Positions 20,632 through 31,400 of a stretch of DNA of 64,000 nt are shown here, piece after piece. The notes beneath the pieces are model-generated. The model was not told the DNA's origin and made no database searches. It saw nothing but the letters and a program-made list of their open reading frames with translations. Each line of letters opens with the position of its first letter. Position 1 is the stretch's first letter. The DNA lies in IMG/VR virus record IMGVR_UViG_3300050343_000122, positions 1-64,000 of that record. One strand, written 5' to 3'. A program made the position numbers and the translations under genes. The stretch comes from a virus.

Positions 20632-20662
20632 CAAATGTATTATTATTTAAAGACTTATCCAA
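20632..20662 (-). promoter_or_regulatory. Bacteroidota-type promoter (TTG, 20 nt, TACATTTG)
   Basis: On the minus strand a TTG (20660-20662) is followed after 20 bases by TACATTTG (20632-20639). This fits the Flavobacterium/Bacteroides consensus TTG-N17-23-TAnnTTTG. The -7 box ends 7 bases before the ATG at 20624, so the message would be leaderless or nearly so. It lies in one of the few gaps of more than 70 bases in this half of the window and would drive the 918-residue, polymerase and nuclease genes. Not tested; base composition makes chance matches possible. Confidence 0.5.
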
Positions 20663-20704
20663 GATACACTAATCGATTCTGGTAATTCTTTATAATCAGA
20701 TTAG

Positions 20705-23700
20705 TTATTGTTTTTTGAATTGTCTTAGTATATTACTATTCCTGTGGTTCTTTTTTACTTTTTTATTGATAGGTTTTAATTTTGTTCCGTACTTTCCAAC
20801 TGCTGTACTTGGATCATTTACATAATCGTATATAGGTTCAGCCCTTGCAGCATCTAACACTTCACCCATTGCGTCTTCATTTATACCTTCATTAGTAGAA
20901 TTAGTAGTTTGTCCACCTCCAAAACCACCACCAGTTAAATAATCAAAGATAGTTTGATACGGTCCAAAAGCAGATGTCTGTCCTTTACCAGGTATATTAA
21001 ACTGTGCCATTCCTTGATTAAATAAATCTAAATCTTCACTAAATCTAAAGTTAGGAAATAGTTCACGTAGAACTTTCTCTCTTCGGTTCTCTAGTTTATT
21101 CTGCTGATACTTATCAGATATAGACTTAACAATTTCTTGCTGTGTTGCTTTTGTATTAGCTACAGCTTGAGCTTGTCTTTGTTGTTGTTGATCATAAATA
21201 CCTAAGTTAGTAAGCCTTGCCTGATTAATCGCCTCAATGTTGCCAGAGTATACTTGATCTTTCATTGCTTGGTTCTGTCTAAACTCTTCAGCACCGACAC
21301 TATTAAGTGCATCAAAGAAAGGAGCTTGTGCAGCAGCTAGAGCTGCAGGATTATTTGCCAGTATAGGATTTTGAGCCATAGCTCTATACTGTGAGTTAAT
21401 TACATTTCTTTGATCCTGCAAACTTATATCGTAAGGAACTCTTAATCTAGGTTGGTATGTCTGTGCATAAACAGGATCAAGTTGATTGTTTGCAGCTGCA
21501 TTTATCTCAGGCAGTATCTGGTTATAATCAAGATCATTGTCTATAGGTCTTCTAAATAAGGGTCTAAGAAAACTTGCATCAAATGGTGTTTTTGGTTTTA
21601 CTGTAGTAGTTTCTGTAGTAGTTGCTTCTTCTTCTACCTCTGCAAATTCATATTCAGCAGGTGCAGCTTCCTTTGATTCTACCTCAGGGGTAAATCTAGC
21701 ACTAGAAGTTTCTTCACCAATAACACCATCTACATTTACTGACACGTTTATACCTGCATCTTTGTTTCTTTTATTAAATTCTCTTTGGAATCTTTTTACA
21801 TCTTCTTTCTTTCTACGATCAAAGTTCTCCCAATCAAACCAAGAGTTTTCTTTTACAAACGCTTCATAATCTGCTTCAGTTACATTACCAGCTAATCCTG
21901 TTTTATCATCATACTTCTGTCCTTTAGGCATATCACCTATATCAGAACCAGTTGCATCTTTACGATCAATTTTTTCTTTTGCTGGTGTCTTTTCCTTCTT
22001 CCACTTTTTCTGCTCTTCATCCCATGTAAAGCCAGCATCTTCAGCTTCTTTTATTGTTTTAAATTTTGTAGGAAGGTTATTTATTTTAAGACCACCTTGG
22101 GCTATAGGTATTTCTGTACCATCTTCAGCATAATCCTGTGTGTCTTTAACAGCTTCTATCTCACCTTTAGATAAGAACTTATTACCATCTATACCACGTT
22201 CATTAAATGTATCATTTAAGGCTGTTTGAAGATCAGCTAACATTTCTTTCTTATTAGCTATATCTTTTAATTTCATGTCACCACCTTGTACAATTGCATC
22301 TGAAGTTGATCTTACCAACTCGCCCCATTTAGTCTTTTGGGTATCTCCAGCATTTTCTACAGCTTTTCCCATTTGTTTATTTATTCTTGCTTCCTCATCA
22401 TTGAGGTTGTTTACATAGTTTTTAAACTTTTTACCTTTTGCATTATCGTCACCTAACTCTGATATAAAATTATTTGGTATTTTTAAATCTCCAAACACTA
22501 CTAAGTTTTCCTGGTTCCCACCGTCTTGCATAATTTGAGCTGGTTCATTTTCTACTTCTACCACTGCTTCATTATTAGCAACGGACTGTGGACCATACGC
22601 AACACCAATACCAGTTTGACCAGTCTTAGGATCTTTTTTATCATGCGAGTTACCAGAGAAATATAAACTTTCTCCCCCAGCATAAGGGTTATAGGATACA
22701 GCATTTACATCTCCACCCCATAGAGTTTTAACATTACCATCACCTGCTACCGATCCACCTTTTTGCATATGAGAAGCATATCCTGCGTGGATTTGAGGAC
22801 CTATCTTCATGTTGTTCATGTCGGAAATATTTGTATTGATAGCATCTCTAGCTATATCTTGTTTATTATCATTAGTGTCTATTAAACCTCCTATACCACT
22901 TCCAATAAAATCACCAATAGCACCACCAAGTGGTCCACCAACAAGCGTACCTATACCTCTACCAACACCACCACCAATATTGCTTCCTGCATCTCTACTA
23001 GCTTTATCTCCATAAAGTGAATTTCCTAACGTGTTTCCTATTGCATCATATGGTACTCCTCCACCATCTTGATACGATTTAACTATGCTAGGATTATTTA
23101 GTGGAACGTATCCTCCATCCTGAAGAGCACGCATGCTATTTACATTTCTTCTATTAAGCATTCTATTATGTTCTAATTTTTCTTTCATAGTTTCGTAGTA
23201 AGGTAGACCATAAGTAAATTCTCCTTTACCAAGAAGGTCATCTCCTTTTAGATTTAAGTTTCTAGGACCTCCAGCTCTAAAGTTATTTAGAAAATTACCA
23301 CCACGTTTAGCAAGTACGTTTGTGCCTACACCATAAATAGGGAAGAACTCTTCGCCTGTGTTCTGAATATCTTCAGGACGAACATAGTCTCTTTCTATTT
23401 CTTCTGGTTTAGTCAGAGCAGCCTGTCGTGCTATTGCACTTACCTCCTGCATTTGTTTAAGATCTTTTAGGGCATCCTTCTGACTTTTTATCTTACTGAT
23501 ACCCATCATGATATCTTTTGTAATAGGACTATTAAGGACTTGACCTAATTCCTCTGATTGTAAAAAGCTTCCCACTTTCTGTCCAAAATTCATAGCAGTT
23601 CCATCCTCATTGTATTGCCCTTTACTAAATGCTTTTCCAAACATACCAGATCCATCAGGATTACCATACTGATCTTGCTGTGGGATCTCAAATCCTAGAT

Positions 23701-24472
23701 CCATACTTTGTATCTGACCCAAACCAGTTTGTGCTTTAGGTGCTTCATGTCCCCAACCTTTTTTCTTAAGTGCTAAGTGCTCTTTGTAAGTCATAGCTTT
23801 CTTACCCTTCTTAGTCTTAGGATCATACATCATGTGTGGTTCAAACTTTTCAACCTTTCCACCTTTTTTAAGCATCTTACCAATTCTTTCAGCTTGGCTC
23901 TTGTGCATATTAGAAGCTTTGTATAACTCACCTTCTATCTTTTTCAATTTATCTTTACTAATTTTAGCACCCTTCTTACCAGCCACCATTCCTATTATTT
24001 CTGCATCACCAACTTCTACAGATCCTGTTGGACCACCTTCGCCTCCACCAAATAAACCACTAAGTCCTTCTAGTGCACCTCCCATGCCTTGTATTTTTCC
24101 TAATAGACCATCATCTTGTTTTTTGTTCATGTTAGCATACATAGCATCTATCTTTGCTTTGTATTCATAATCTTCTTTCTCCTCTTCAGTAGTCAAAGCA
24201 TCAACGCCAAGCTCATAGGCCCTATCTTTAAACTGATCAAAGTAATCCAAAGTATCTTTATTTACACTCTTTAGAAGTTCTGTACCGTCAATAACTTTAC
24301 GGTTATTACCAGCTTCCACATCAGTGTATTCTATAACATCACCTACTGCAGCTTTCTTAAGCTTAGCTAGTTCTTTTCCATGCTTCTTCATAAAAGCTGC
24401 CTCTGTAGGAAACTTCTTGTAGAATTCTTTTTCAGACTTAACGCCTGCTATTTTTAATATTTGAGCTTTCAT
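20705..24472 (-). CDS. Large ejected-type virion protein with peptidoglycan-binding and Gly-zipper segments
   Basis: The 1255-residue protein has a Lys-rich N-terminal third. A Gly-zipper hydrophobic stretch at about 495-533 contains GIGTLVGGPLGGAIGDFIG, a pattern suited to membrane insertion. Residues about 870-925 look like a peptidoglycan-binding domain: VKRFQREFN, then VDGVIGEETSSARF with the usual DG-IG-T core around D915. The last 250 residues (for example PRLRVPYDISLQDQRNVIN and EINAAANNQLDPVY) resemble a C-terminal block common in Bacteroidota phage cargo proteins. Short MQDGG/MQKGG/ALQDGG motifs recur through the middle. Role inferred: a capsid-packaged protein that helps the genome cross the cell wall and inner membrane. 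No lytic catalytic motif was found. Confidence 0.7.
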   Translation of the reverse strand: MKAQILKIAGVKSEKEFYKKFPTEAAFMKKHGKELAKLKKAAVGDVIEYTDVEAGNNRKVIDGTELLKSVNKDTLDYFDQFKDRAYELGVDALTTEEEKEDYEYKAKIDAMYANMNKKQDDGLLGKIQGMGGALEGLSGLFGGGEGGPTGSVEVGDAEIIGMVAGKKGAKISKDKLKKIEGELYKASNMHKSQAERIGKMLKKGGKVEKFEPHMMYDPKTKKGKKAMTYKEHLALKKKGWGHEAPKAQTGLGQIQSMDLGFEIPQQDQYGNPDGSGMFGKAFSKGQYNEDGTAMNFGQKVGSFLQSEELGQVLNSPITKDIMMGISKIKSQKDALKDLKQMQEVSAIARQAALTKPEEIERDYVRPEDIQNTGEEFFPIYGVGTNVLAKRGGNFLNNFRAGGPRNLNLKGDDLLGKGEFTYGLPYYETMKEKLEHNRMLNRRNVNSMRALQDGGYVPLNNPSIVKSYQDGGGVPYDAIGNTLGNSLYGDKASRDAGSNIGGGVGRGIGTLVGGPLGGAIGDFIGSGIGGLIDTNDNKQDIARDAINTNISDMNNMKIGPQIHAGYASHMQKGGSVAGDGNVKTLWGGDVNAVSYNPYAGGESLYFSGNSHDKKDPKTGQTGIGVAYGPQSVANNEAVVEVENEPAQIMQDGGNQENLVVFGDLKIPNNFISELGDDNAKGKKFKNYVNNLNDEEARINKQMGKAVENAGDTQKTKWGELVRSTSDAIVQGGDMKLKDIANKKEMLADLQTALNDTFNERGIDGNKFLSKGEIEAVKDTQDYAEDGTEIPIAQGGLKINNLPTKFKTIKEAEDAGFTWDEEQKKWKKEKTPAKEKIDRKDATGSDIGDMPKGQKYDDKTGLAGNVTEADYEAFVKENSWFDWENFDRRKKEDVKRFQREFNKRNKDAGINVSVNVDGVIGEETSSARFTPEVESKEAAPAEYEFAEVEEEATTTETTTVKPKTPFDASFLRPLFRRPIDNDLDYNQILPEINAAANNQLDPVYAQTYQPRLRVPYDISLQDQRNVINSQYRAMAQNPILANNPAALAAAQAPFFDALNSVGAEEFRQNQAMKDQVYSGNIEAINQARLTNLGIYDQQQQRQAQAVANTKATQQEIVKSISDKYQQNKLENRREKVLRELFPNFRFSEDLDLFNQGMAQFNIPGKGQTSAFGPYQTIFDYLTGGGFGGGQTTNSTNEGINEDAMGEVLDAARAEPIYDYVNDPSTAVGKYGTKLKPINKKVKKNHRNSNILRQFKKQ

Positions 24473-24476
24473 ATTA

Positions 24477-27400
24477 TTAGTATTTGTCTAACCAGCCTCC
24501 TGGTTGTGGTGTATTATAGTTCGTAAAGTTAGTTAATTGATCTAAGCTGACCAAAGATTCTCCCTGCTTTGCATAACCCATGTTAGAAGATTTAGATAAT
24601 TTAGTGTTATCTGATACAGTATTTAAAAGTTCCAGTATCTCCTCATCGTTGTATACCTCTTGCAACTCTCTAAACTGTTCATTATCTTTCATCACTTCCA
24701 TCATGTCAGAGGTTACCTCTGAATCAAAGATGCTAGGCATTCCTTCCTCTTTTCCAATTGGACTAGTTTCATAGAAATATCTAATAGAATTAAGTCTTGC
24801 TCTAGTTTCTGTTGGATCACCTATATAGTTTACCCTGTCTTTAATATCTCCTCTAACTTTTCTAGGTGCATCTAATTTCTTTGTGTCCTTAAGAGTTCTC
24901 TTTCTATATTTATTAATAAGCTTTTGATCACTAGATGGTATAGTTAATCTATTAAACTCAGCACCTGGTGAGAAATCTTGAGCGTGTGACAACTCATGAA
25001 GTACTACATCTTTATCTTGATTACCTATTAGTTTAGGTTCTGATGTATCTAGAAGACTAGAGTTTAATTTAATGTCATGCCTGCTACGATTATATCTACC
25101 TAAGAAGTCATCAGCATGGTCATCAATACTAAAATCAACGTTATCTAAATTGTTTATTCTTTTGTAAGTTAGTCTCTCTATATCTTTTTCATCTCCATCA
25201 AAACTATTACTTAATAGTTCTTGACCTCTTTTAGAATTTGTCCAGTCTTTTAAAAAGTCAACTTGAGGTGAAGTGTCAGGAACTCTGTTTATATATGGAA
25301 AGCTTGATGTCGCTGTTTTAAGTTTAAGTCCATCCTGTGCCATAGGATACTCTGTTACAGAGCTACCATCGTATGTGTAATTCTCAACACCTGGTTGCAT
25401 CATCTTTGTATCACCAGTGTCAGATATTCCAAGTACAGGATAGTTAACACCCTTCATTGTTATATTGTTGGAGTTTATTTTAGTTATCTTTCCTGGGTGT
25501 GCTAATTGTCCTCTATTATCTTCTATCACACCACCTTCTTGAAACTTGTCTAACCATCCACCATCTTGAGCTTTCTGACAACTACCCTTACTAAAAGGTG
25601 TCTTACCAGCAACTGTTTTATATCCTGGCCAACATCTTCCACCATCTCTTTGTTGAGGTATACTACCAATAGCAACAGGTGCTGCTACAGCAGGAAGAAC
25701 TTTAAACAGATTCTTAAATGCTTTTTTATCTTTTATCATTTTAAAGAACCTTACATCCACTGAAGTTTTACCTGCTTTACCTTCCGATATTATTTTATTT
25801 ATCAAGTCATCAGAAACCTCATATTGTTTATCTGTTCCCCAAAACTTTTTAGGTATGTATTCCATTCTTAACTCATCAATCCTTCCAGCAACTTCTTGTG
25901 GTCTAGATAGATATTCTATACTTTCTGTTGTATCATCTCCTAAGTTTTTTATATTTCCATAAACTTTTTGGATATCCTTTTTGTGAGCTCCTGTTAACAC
26001 CTTTGTGTAATCATCTGTTACCTGAGGAACAGCAGATTGAATTGTTCTAGCATATTCAGGCTTAGTAGCTCTTGCACCAATATCCATTGCATGTTTATTT
26101 TCATGTGCAATAGTTCTTGAAAGTTTCCAATTCCTTTGGGATAAATTTGGAAATCTTGATTCAAACCTAGGAAGAGAAATAAGTGACCTATTTTCTGAAG
26201 CTCTAAAGAACCCTAGTGTGTTAGGGTTCTTAGCAAAATAGCTTATATCATCAGCACTTGTAGGTGCCATTACTTTTGTAAATCTACCTGTTGCTCCTAT
26301 TTGATCTACATTCATTCTAGCATTATTAGCGTAGTTAATTTTATTAGCTCCTTCAACTACCTGATCGTTTAACCTTCTTAGTAACATTGCATCATCAGCA
26401 AGTCTTGGGAACATTTTATGTATTGCACTTAAAGGTACACTTAGTTCACCGCTTGGTGTAAATAGCTCTGGTTGTTTTGCTTTTAATTGTTCAAGACCTC
26501 GTTTGTATAAATTTTGATTATTACGAACTTGTCTGGTTAGACCGGGATCATTAAATTGATATGTAAAATCATCAAATCTTGTTTGAAACCCTGGAGCTTT
26601 TTGCCAAGTCTTATTAAAGTCAGCAGCTGCTTTAACACCACTTTCATTAAAACCTCTAAATTTAGATTTAAACGGTCCTCCCTTTAGTAGTCCCATTAAT
26701 TCAGTAAGACCTACCCTAGTGTCTGACAAAGGATTAGTAAGATTATCTACTCCTCTTTTAAGTGATTGTCTTAGTGAAGGTGCTGCTGCATCAACACTTG
26801 CATCTACTAGTCCAGATTGTCCAAGACCTCTATAGTACATGTTTGGTTTGGATTTCAATGCATTCGTAAAAGGTGCCATAAGAGGTTTTTTAAACAAACC
26901 TGCACCTATATATGTTGTGGGATCTGTTGCTATATCAAGAGCGATTGCTCCAACTGGATTCTCAATGTTTAATACTTGAGATGGTGTTCTTTGTGTATCA
27001 AATGTAAGTGCATTTAAAAAGTTGGCATCTCTACCTCTTAGTGCTTGTATACCCTCCACCATAAGCGATTGAGGAACTTGTAATGCAGATAAAGGTTGTT
27101 GCACTAACATACCTGTTACCATATCCCTGGTGTCTTCAGCAAGTCCTCTTTTTGTATAAGCAGCTCTTCTTACACCTCTACCAATCGGACCATCATCATT
27201 AAAGTATTTTCTTTGCTCTGCACTTAAATCATTATAGTAAGGATACTTCTCATAGTCTACCCCTGAGTACATTACTACCTCATCTAGTTGATTAGGAACA
27301 TCAGCAAATGTACCCTCTTCATATGCTTTTTTATATTCAGGAGTGCCATACATAACTGTACCATCCTGAGCTTTCTTAGGTTCTTCAGGAGATGTTCCAG

Positions 27401-27605
27401 ACGTACGTGCATACATCATACCAGATGCACCTGGAAGACTTCCTCCCATAGCAAACTTATCTAACCAACCACCGTTAATTGCTTTCACAGGCGTAGCACC
27501 TCCAGCTATAGCACCGAAGTATTTCTTCTGCTTATCAGTCAGACCTCTCCCATGGACAGTTCCGTCTTCTAAAATCTTTCTCGCTTTACCTGGTGTTAAT
27601 GCCAT
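24477..27605 (-). CDS. Ejected-type virion protein with two HExxH metallopeptidase motifs
   Basis: This 1042-residue protein carries two separate zincin motifs: H501-E-N-K-H505 (IAHENKHAMDIG) and H870-E-L-S-H874 (VVLHELSHAQDF). Each fits the zinc-binding HExxH signature. The N-terminus (ARKILEDGTVHGRGLTDKQK, then YFGAIAGG) is a short module I know from many phage cargo proteins. The linear motif GGWLDK[FY] occurs three times, at residues 45, 682 and 1036-1042, the last forming the exact C-terminus. The start ATG overlaps the stop of the 288-residue gene (TAATG). Likely packaged and ejected; cutting of a host envelope or phage precursor protein is plausible but substrate is unknown. Confidence 0.75.
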   Translation of the reverse strand: MALTPGKARKILEDGTVHGRGLTDKQKKYFGAIAGGATPVKAINGGWLDKFAMGGSLPGASGMMYARTSGTSPEEPKKAQDGTVMYGTPEYKKAYEEGTFADVPNQLDEVVMYSGVDYEKYPYYNDLSAEQRKYFNDDGPIGRGVRRAAYTKRGLAEDTRDMVTGMLVQQPLSALQVPQSLMVEGIQALRGRDANFLNALTFDTQRTPSQVLNIENPVGAIALDIATDPTTYIGAGLFKKPLMAPFTNALKSKPNMYYRGLGQSGLVDASVDAAAPSLRQSLKRGVDNLTNPLSDTRVGLTELMGLLKGGPFKSKFRGFNESGVKAAADFNKTWQKAPGFQTRFDDFTYQFNDPGLTRQVRNNQNLYKRGLEQLKAKQPELFTPSGELSVPLSAIHKMFPRLADDAMLLRRLNDQVVEGANKINYANNARMNVDQIGATGRFTKVMAPTSADDISYFAKNPNTLGFFRASENRSLISLPRFESRFPNLSQRNWKLSRTIAHENKHAMDIGARATKPEYARTIQSAVPQVTDDYTKVLTGAHKKDIQKVYGNIKNLGDDTTESIEYLSRPQEVAGRIDELRMEYIPKKFWGTDKQYEVSDDLINKIISEGKAGKTSVDVRFFKMIKDKKAFKNLFKVLPAVAAPVAIGSIPQQRDGGRCWPGYKTVAGKTPFSKGSCQKAQDGGWLDKFQEGGVIEDNRGQLAHPGKITKINSNNITMKGVNYPVLGISDTGDTKMMQPGVENYTYDGSSVTEYPMAQDGLKLKTATSSFPYINRVPDTSPQVDFLKDWTNSKRGQELLSNSFDGDEKDIERLTYKRINNLDNVDFSIDDHADDFLGRYNRSRHDIKLNSSLLDTSEPKLIGNQDKDVVLHELSHAQDFSPGAEFNRLTIPSSDQKLINKYRKRTLKDTKKLDAPRKVRGDIKDRVNYIGDPTETRARLNSIRYFYETSPIGKEEGMPSIFDSEVTSDMMEVMKDNEQFRELQEVYNDEEILELLNTVSDNTKLSKSSNMGYAKQGESLVSLDQLTNFTNYNTPQPGGWLDKY

Positions 27606-28471
27606 TACTTATATGATATTTGTGCTGGTGCTACAATAAATTGACTAACTATGTGTGTAGTAGATGTATTATCTAATATATGTCTTACCTTTAAATCCTT
27701 TGCTCTAAGTTGTGACTTCTTAAATGATAGGTCACCATAGTTCATGTTATCTTGATTTACCTCCTTATCCAAAGATAGTGATGTACACGGTGTTTCAAAT
27801 AAAGGAACATTACTACTTTTTTGTAATGCCCAAAAAGTATTATACTGATAAAAGTTATCACTTTTAGTGAATACAATCGTCTTACTGTCACTATTTAATA
27901 TAGGATATTGTAAGTATGAACTTAGATCATTCATAGGTTTAGGTACAAGTTCTAGTATACCTGTTGATTGTTGTCCGTTATATAATACAGCTTTATTAAA
28001 GTATTTATTATCTGTCTGAACTTTACTGTTGTCATCAAATGCCCCAACAGTAGAAGGTATATATGTATATGTCTTACTATAATCTTTTATGTTCTGTACT
28101 ATTTGATCATTATACTTGTAATCAAATGGATACTCAATGATGTAAGGAGAAATGTCCCCATAGTAATAGTTATATAAACTATCGTTTCTCAAGTGAGTCC
28201 ACAAACATCCTGTTCTTTTAGGAACAAATTTAGAATTTCTATAATCAAATCCATTTATCTTTCCTTGAACATCAAAAGATTTTACAAACTCGCAGTCCCC
28301 TGTTGAGGTTAGCGTAATAACTCTCACTGCATTTTGTACATCATAGGACACACCTGTTATTAATGTAAACAAAGATACGCCTGTAGCTATAGTATTACCT
28401 AAGTCATCAGTGATTGTAAACGGTCCTACGTTAGGACTAGCAGATGTTATTTTTATACTTATTGTTTTCAT
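27605..28471 (-). CDS. Tail stabilisation protein, C-terminal half (split gene), with docking-like N-terminus
   Basis: Residues about 155-275 (AVLYNGQQSTGILELVPKPM, KSDNFYQYNTFWALQKSSN, SLSLDKEVNQDNMNYGDLSF, RAKDLKVRHILD) resemble the C-terminal part of the large crAss-like tail stabilisation protein, as I recall that family. Residues 1-60 are a compact beta-type module with a GPF, a later GVS and a closing TGDC. This matches the N-terminal docking domains of the fibre genes at 39-49 kb. The gene starts 2 bases after the 2261-residue protein ends, and that protein has the family's N-terminal half. I infer a fission of one ancestral protein. Function inferred: part of the distal tail assembly. 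Confidence 0.65.
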   Translation of the reverse strand: MKTISIKITSASPNVGPFTITDDLGNTIATGVSLFTLITGVSYDVQNAVRVITLTSTGDCEFVKSFDVQGKINGFDYRNSKFVPKRTGCLWTHLRNDSLYNYYYGDISPYIIEYPFDYKYNDQIVQNIKDYSKTYTYIPSTVGAFDDNSKVQTDNKYFNKAVLYNGQQSTGILELVPKPMNDLSSYLQYPILNSDSKTIVFTKSDNFYQYNTFWALQKSSNVPLFETPCTSLSLDKEVNQDNMNYGDLSFKKSQLRAKDLKVRHILDNTSTTHIVSQFIVAPAQISYK

Positions 28472-28473
28472 AT

Positions 28474-31400
28474 TTATATATCACAAGCACCTATTAGTGT
28501 GGCTGATGGTCCTAGATCACCAGGTGTATTAGTATTTGCACAAATGAAACTAGTCTGACCTGTTGCAACAGATACAACTTGTTCTATTCCACTACAGTCT
28601 GTATACCTTATTGCTATTGGTCCAGTAATTTCCCACTTAGAACAATTAGGTTGTATACTTGTAGTAGTAGTTGTTGTTGGAGCAAGTGTAGTACTAGTTG
28701 TTGTGGTTGTTGGTCCTGCACTTGGACTAACGCATGATGTAAGTTGAGTTATATTTGTTGGACTAAAGTAGTTTTCGATCTTTCCTTTACCACTAGTAGC
28801 TCCTTCTAGAACTACTTCAAATGGAGAGAAAGGTGCCACAGAAAACTGAGCATATGGGTAAACAGGAGTATTTCCTTTACATACAATTATAATGTCACAG
28901 TCACACGAATGGATTGTTATATCCACTCCACTAAATTCACTACTAGTAATAGTAGAAACTATCTCTGGAGTTACTACTTGGTTATCATAATCCCACTGAA
29001 CATATTCAAATGCTCCTGTTGCTATTACTTCTCTAATTGTTATTAGTTTACCTTCAGTTGTGTATAATAAATTAGTAGGGTATGTGTAACCAGTTTGTAA
29101 AAGAATTTTCGATGATGGGATTCCACTTGTTGTATCTATTTCTACTATAAATCCTTGAGCTGTATCTATTGCAAGAATTGCACTGTCATCTTTAACTACC
29201 ACTCCAGCAGTTGTACCAAATGCATTATCAGCGATTACTAAATCTGAATCTGCTACTACAGTCCATGGGCTTGTTGTAATTGTCCATTTCTTAAATGAAG
29301 TATTAATACCTGGTGAAACTGCGTATAGAGCAGTTGGGCCAACAGCTAACTTACCAGACGTATAGCCAGGAATATTTATATAGGCATAGTTAACCCAATC
29401 TTGTTCTACATTTTGAAGAACTACATTACCATCATCATCATTATAAATAAGTCCACAACATTGATCTAGATCTCCATTAAACATAGTAGTTGTAGTAGTT
29501 AATGTATTACAATCACATGGTACTTGTTCTAACAATATTCCATCTTCAACATAATTAGCAGTTTGATAAGAGTTTATATCTACACTAGTATACCAACCAT
29601 CAGGAACTTTTGTACAAGAATCATCATCACCAAAATAAAGAACTTGTCCTATAGATACGTTAGCACCATTAACATCTGCTCCTGAATATTCGAACGTGAA
29701 GTTTATAGGTACAGCCTCATCATTACTATTTAGATTTGCTAAAAATGCTCCTATAGCACAAGCACTTGCTGCACTTGATGATCCTATAATAGGAGCAGGT
29801 TCAGTCATAATCTGATAACCTTCTGTAAAAGTAGATTGTGAAAGAGGTGAAGGTCTAGAACAAATTGTTGTAGTAGTAGGACTAGGAACAGTAATATATC
29901 CTACACCATCTATGTCACAATTTATTTCTTCTAATATTGATATATCAAGATCACAATCAGGAACATATCCTGTAGTAGTTGTAGTAGTAAATAAAGGATC
30001 AGATGAAGTTGTGGTAGTAGTTGTTCTAATTTCTTCAGGTTCTACCTCTCCAAACCATCCATCCAGATATGGAGTCTCTTCCCCTATTTCAGATCTATCA
30101 GGAGTTTCTAACACTGCTGTAAATTGTGTACAACAGTTATTTATACCAGAATAGTAAAAGTTGTTTTCACCAATGTAGAAATTAGGTAGATAGGAATGAA
30201 AAGATATCCAACTTCTAGTACTAAAGTCAAAAGACATAGTCCAAGATTTGTTACAGAAATACTCTCTATCAAATAAGTATACTTCTTGTTCTTGTTCTGT
30301 TTCTCCTACCGTTACATAAAACTTCTTATTTACAGAATCATACCTTACATCATCGTTAACAGGAATATAGTCTAACTTAGTAATAATTACTCTATCAAAC
30401 CTATTATCATATACACCGTGTAACCCAATGCCATTAAAATGGTTGTCTGTATAAACATCTGGGAAGTATTCTAGAATCTCAAAAGGTAAATGACTTGTCA
30501 TAAATCTATTTACACCTGATCCAAACTTAGTCATGTCTATAACTTTTGACCCAGCCATTAAGAATATCTGACCTCTTTTTGCATCTGCAGTAACTGCTCC
30601 GTATGGAACTTTTAGTAAGAACTTATTTTGAGAACCTACATATCCCAAATCTGTCTCTGCAAAATCTATAGGAGGTGCTCCATCAAACAATCTAGGATTA
30701 CCTATATATGCTGCTTGAGGATTACTGGTATCAATAGTTAGTAACTTGTTATATAGCAAAGCTTTATTTTCAAACCTTGCCAATACAGCCTTATCCATCA
30801 TTCCATCTAAAGATGTTAGATTACCGTAGTTTTGTGGGAAGTCATGGTAAGAAAGAGCTCTATATACTAACCAGTTGTTTACTCTATTATCTGCACTGTC
30901 CCCTTGTGTATCTGAATAAATTGCTCTGAATGGAAAGAATGTATAACATTCAGCTATCCAATCTGGAGGCAGTTGACTAAACACATTTTCTTTGTTCTGT
31001 TTAGAGAATGTTACATTATAGTAATACGTATTATCTTGAGCAATTGGTACATTTGTTTCTTGTAACCAGTCATCAGGAATACCTGAACTTACATGAGGCC
31101 AGAAGTCTCCTTCTTTTGTATTAAATGCTTGCCTTAAGTCTGTATTATATACACTCTCACAATAGAAATTAGGAACACCATATGCCCATAGATACATATA
31201 TCCATCATAAAATGATCTATATGTTCCTGCATAAGACTCTTGATCATTAGGAGGTGGACCAATTAAAGAAGGATCGCTAGGACAATCAAGATTATGTGCT
31301 TTAGTTGATATAAGATTGTACATTAACTGATCAGGGTCGCCTGATGTTACATTATAAGGTTCTAAGATAGATCTTGCCGAATGCCAGTATTTAGGATAAG

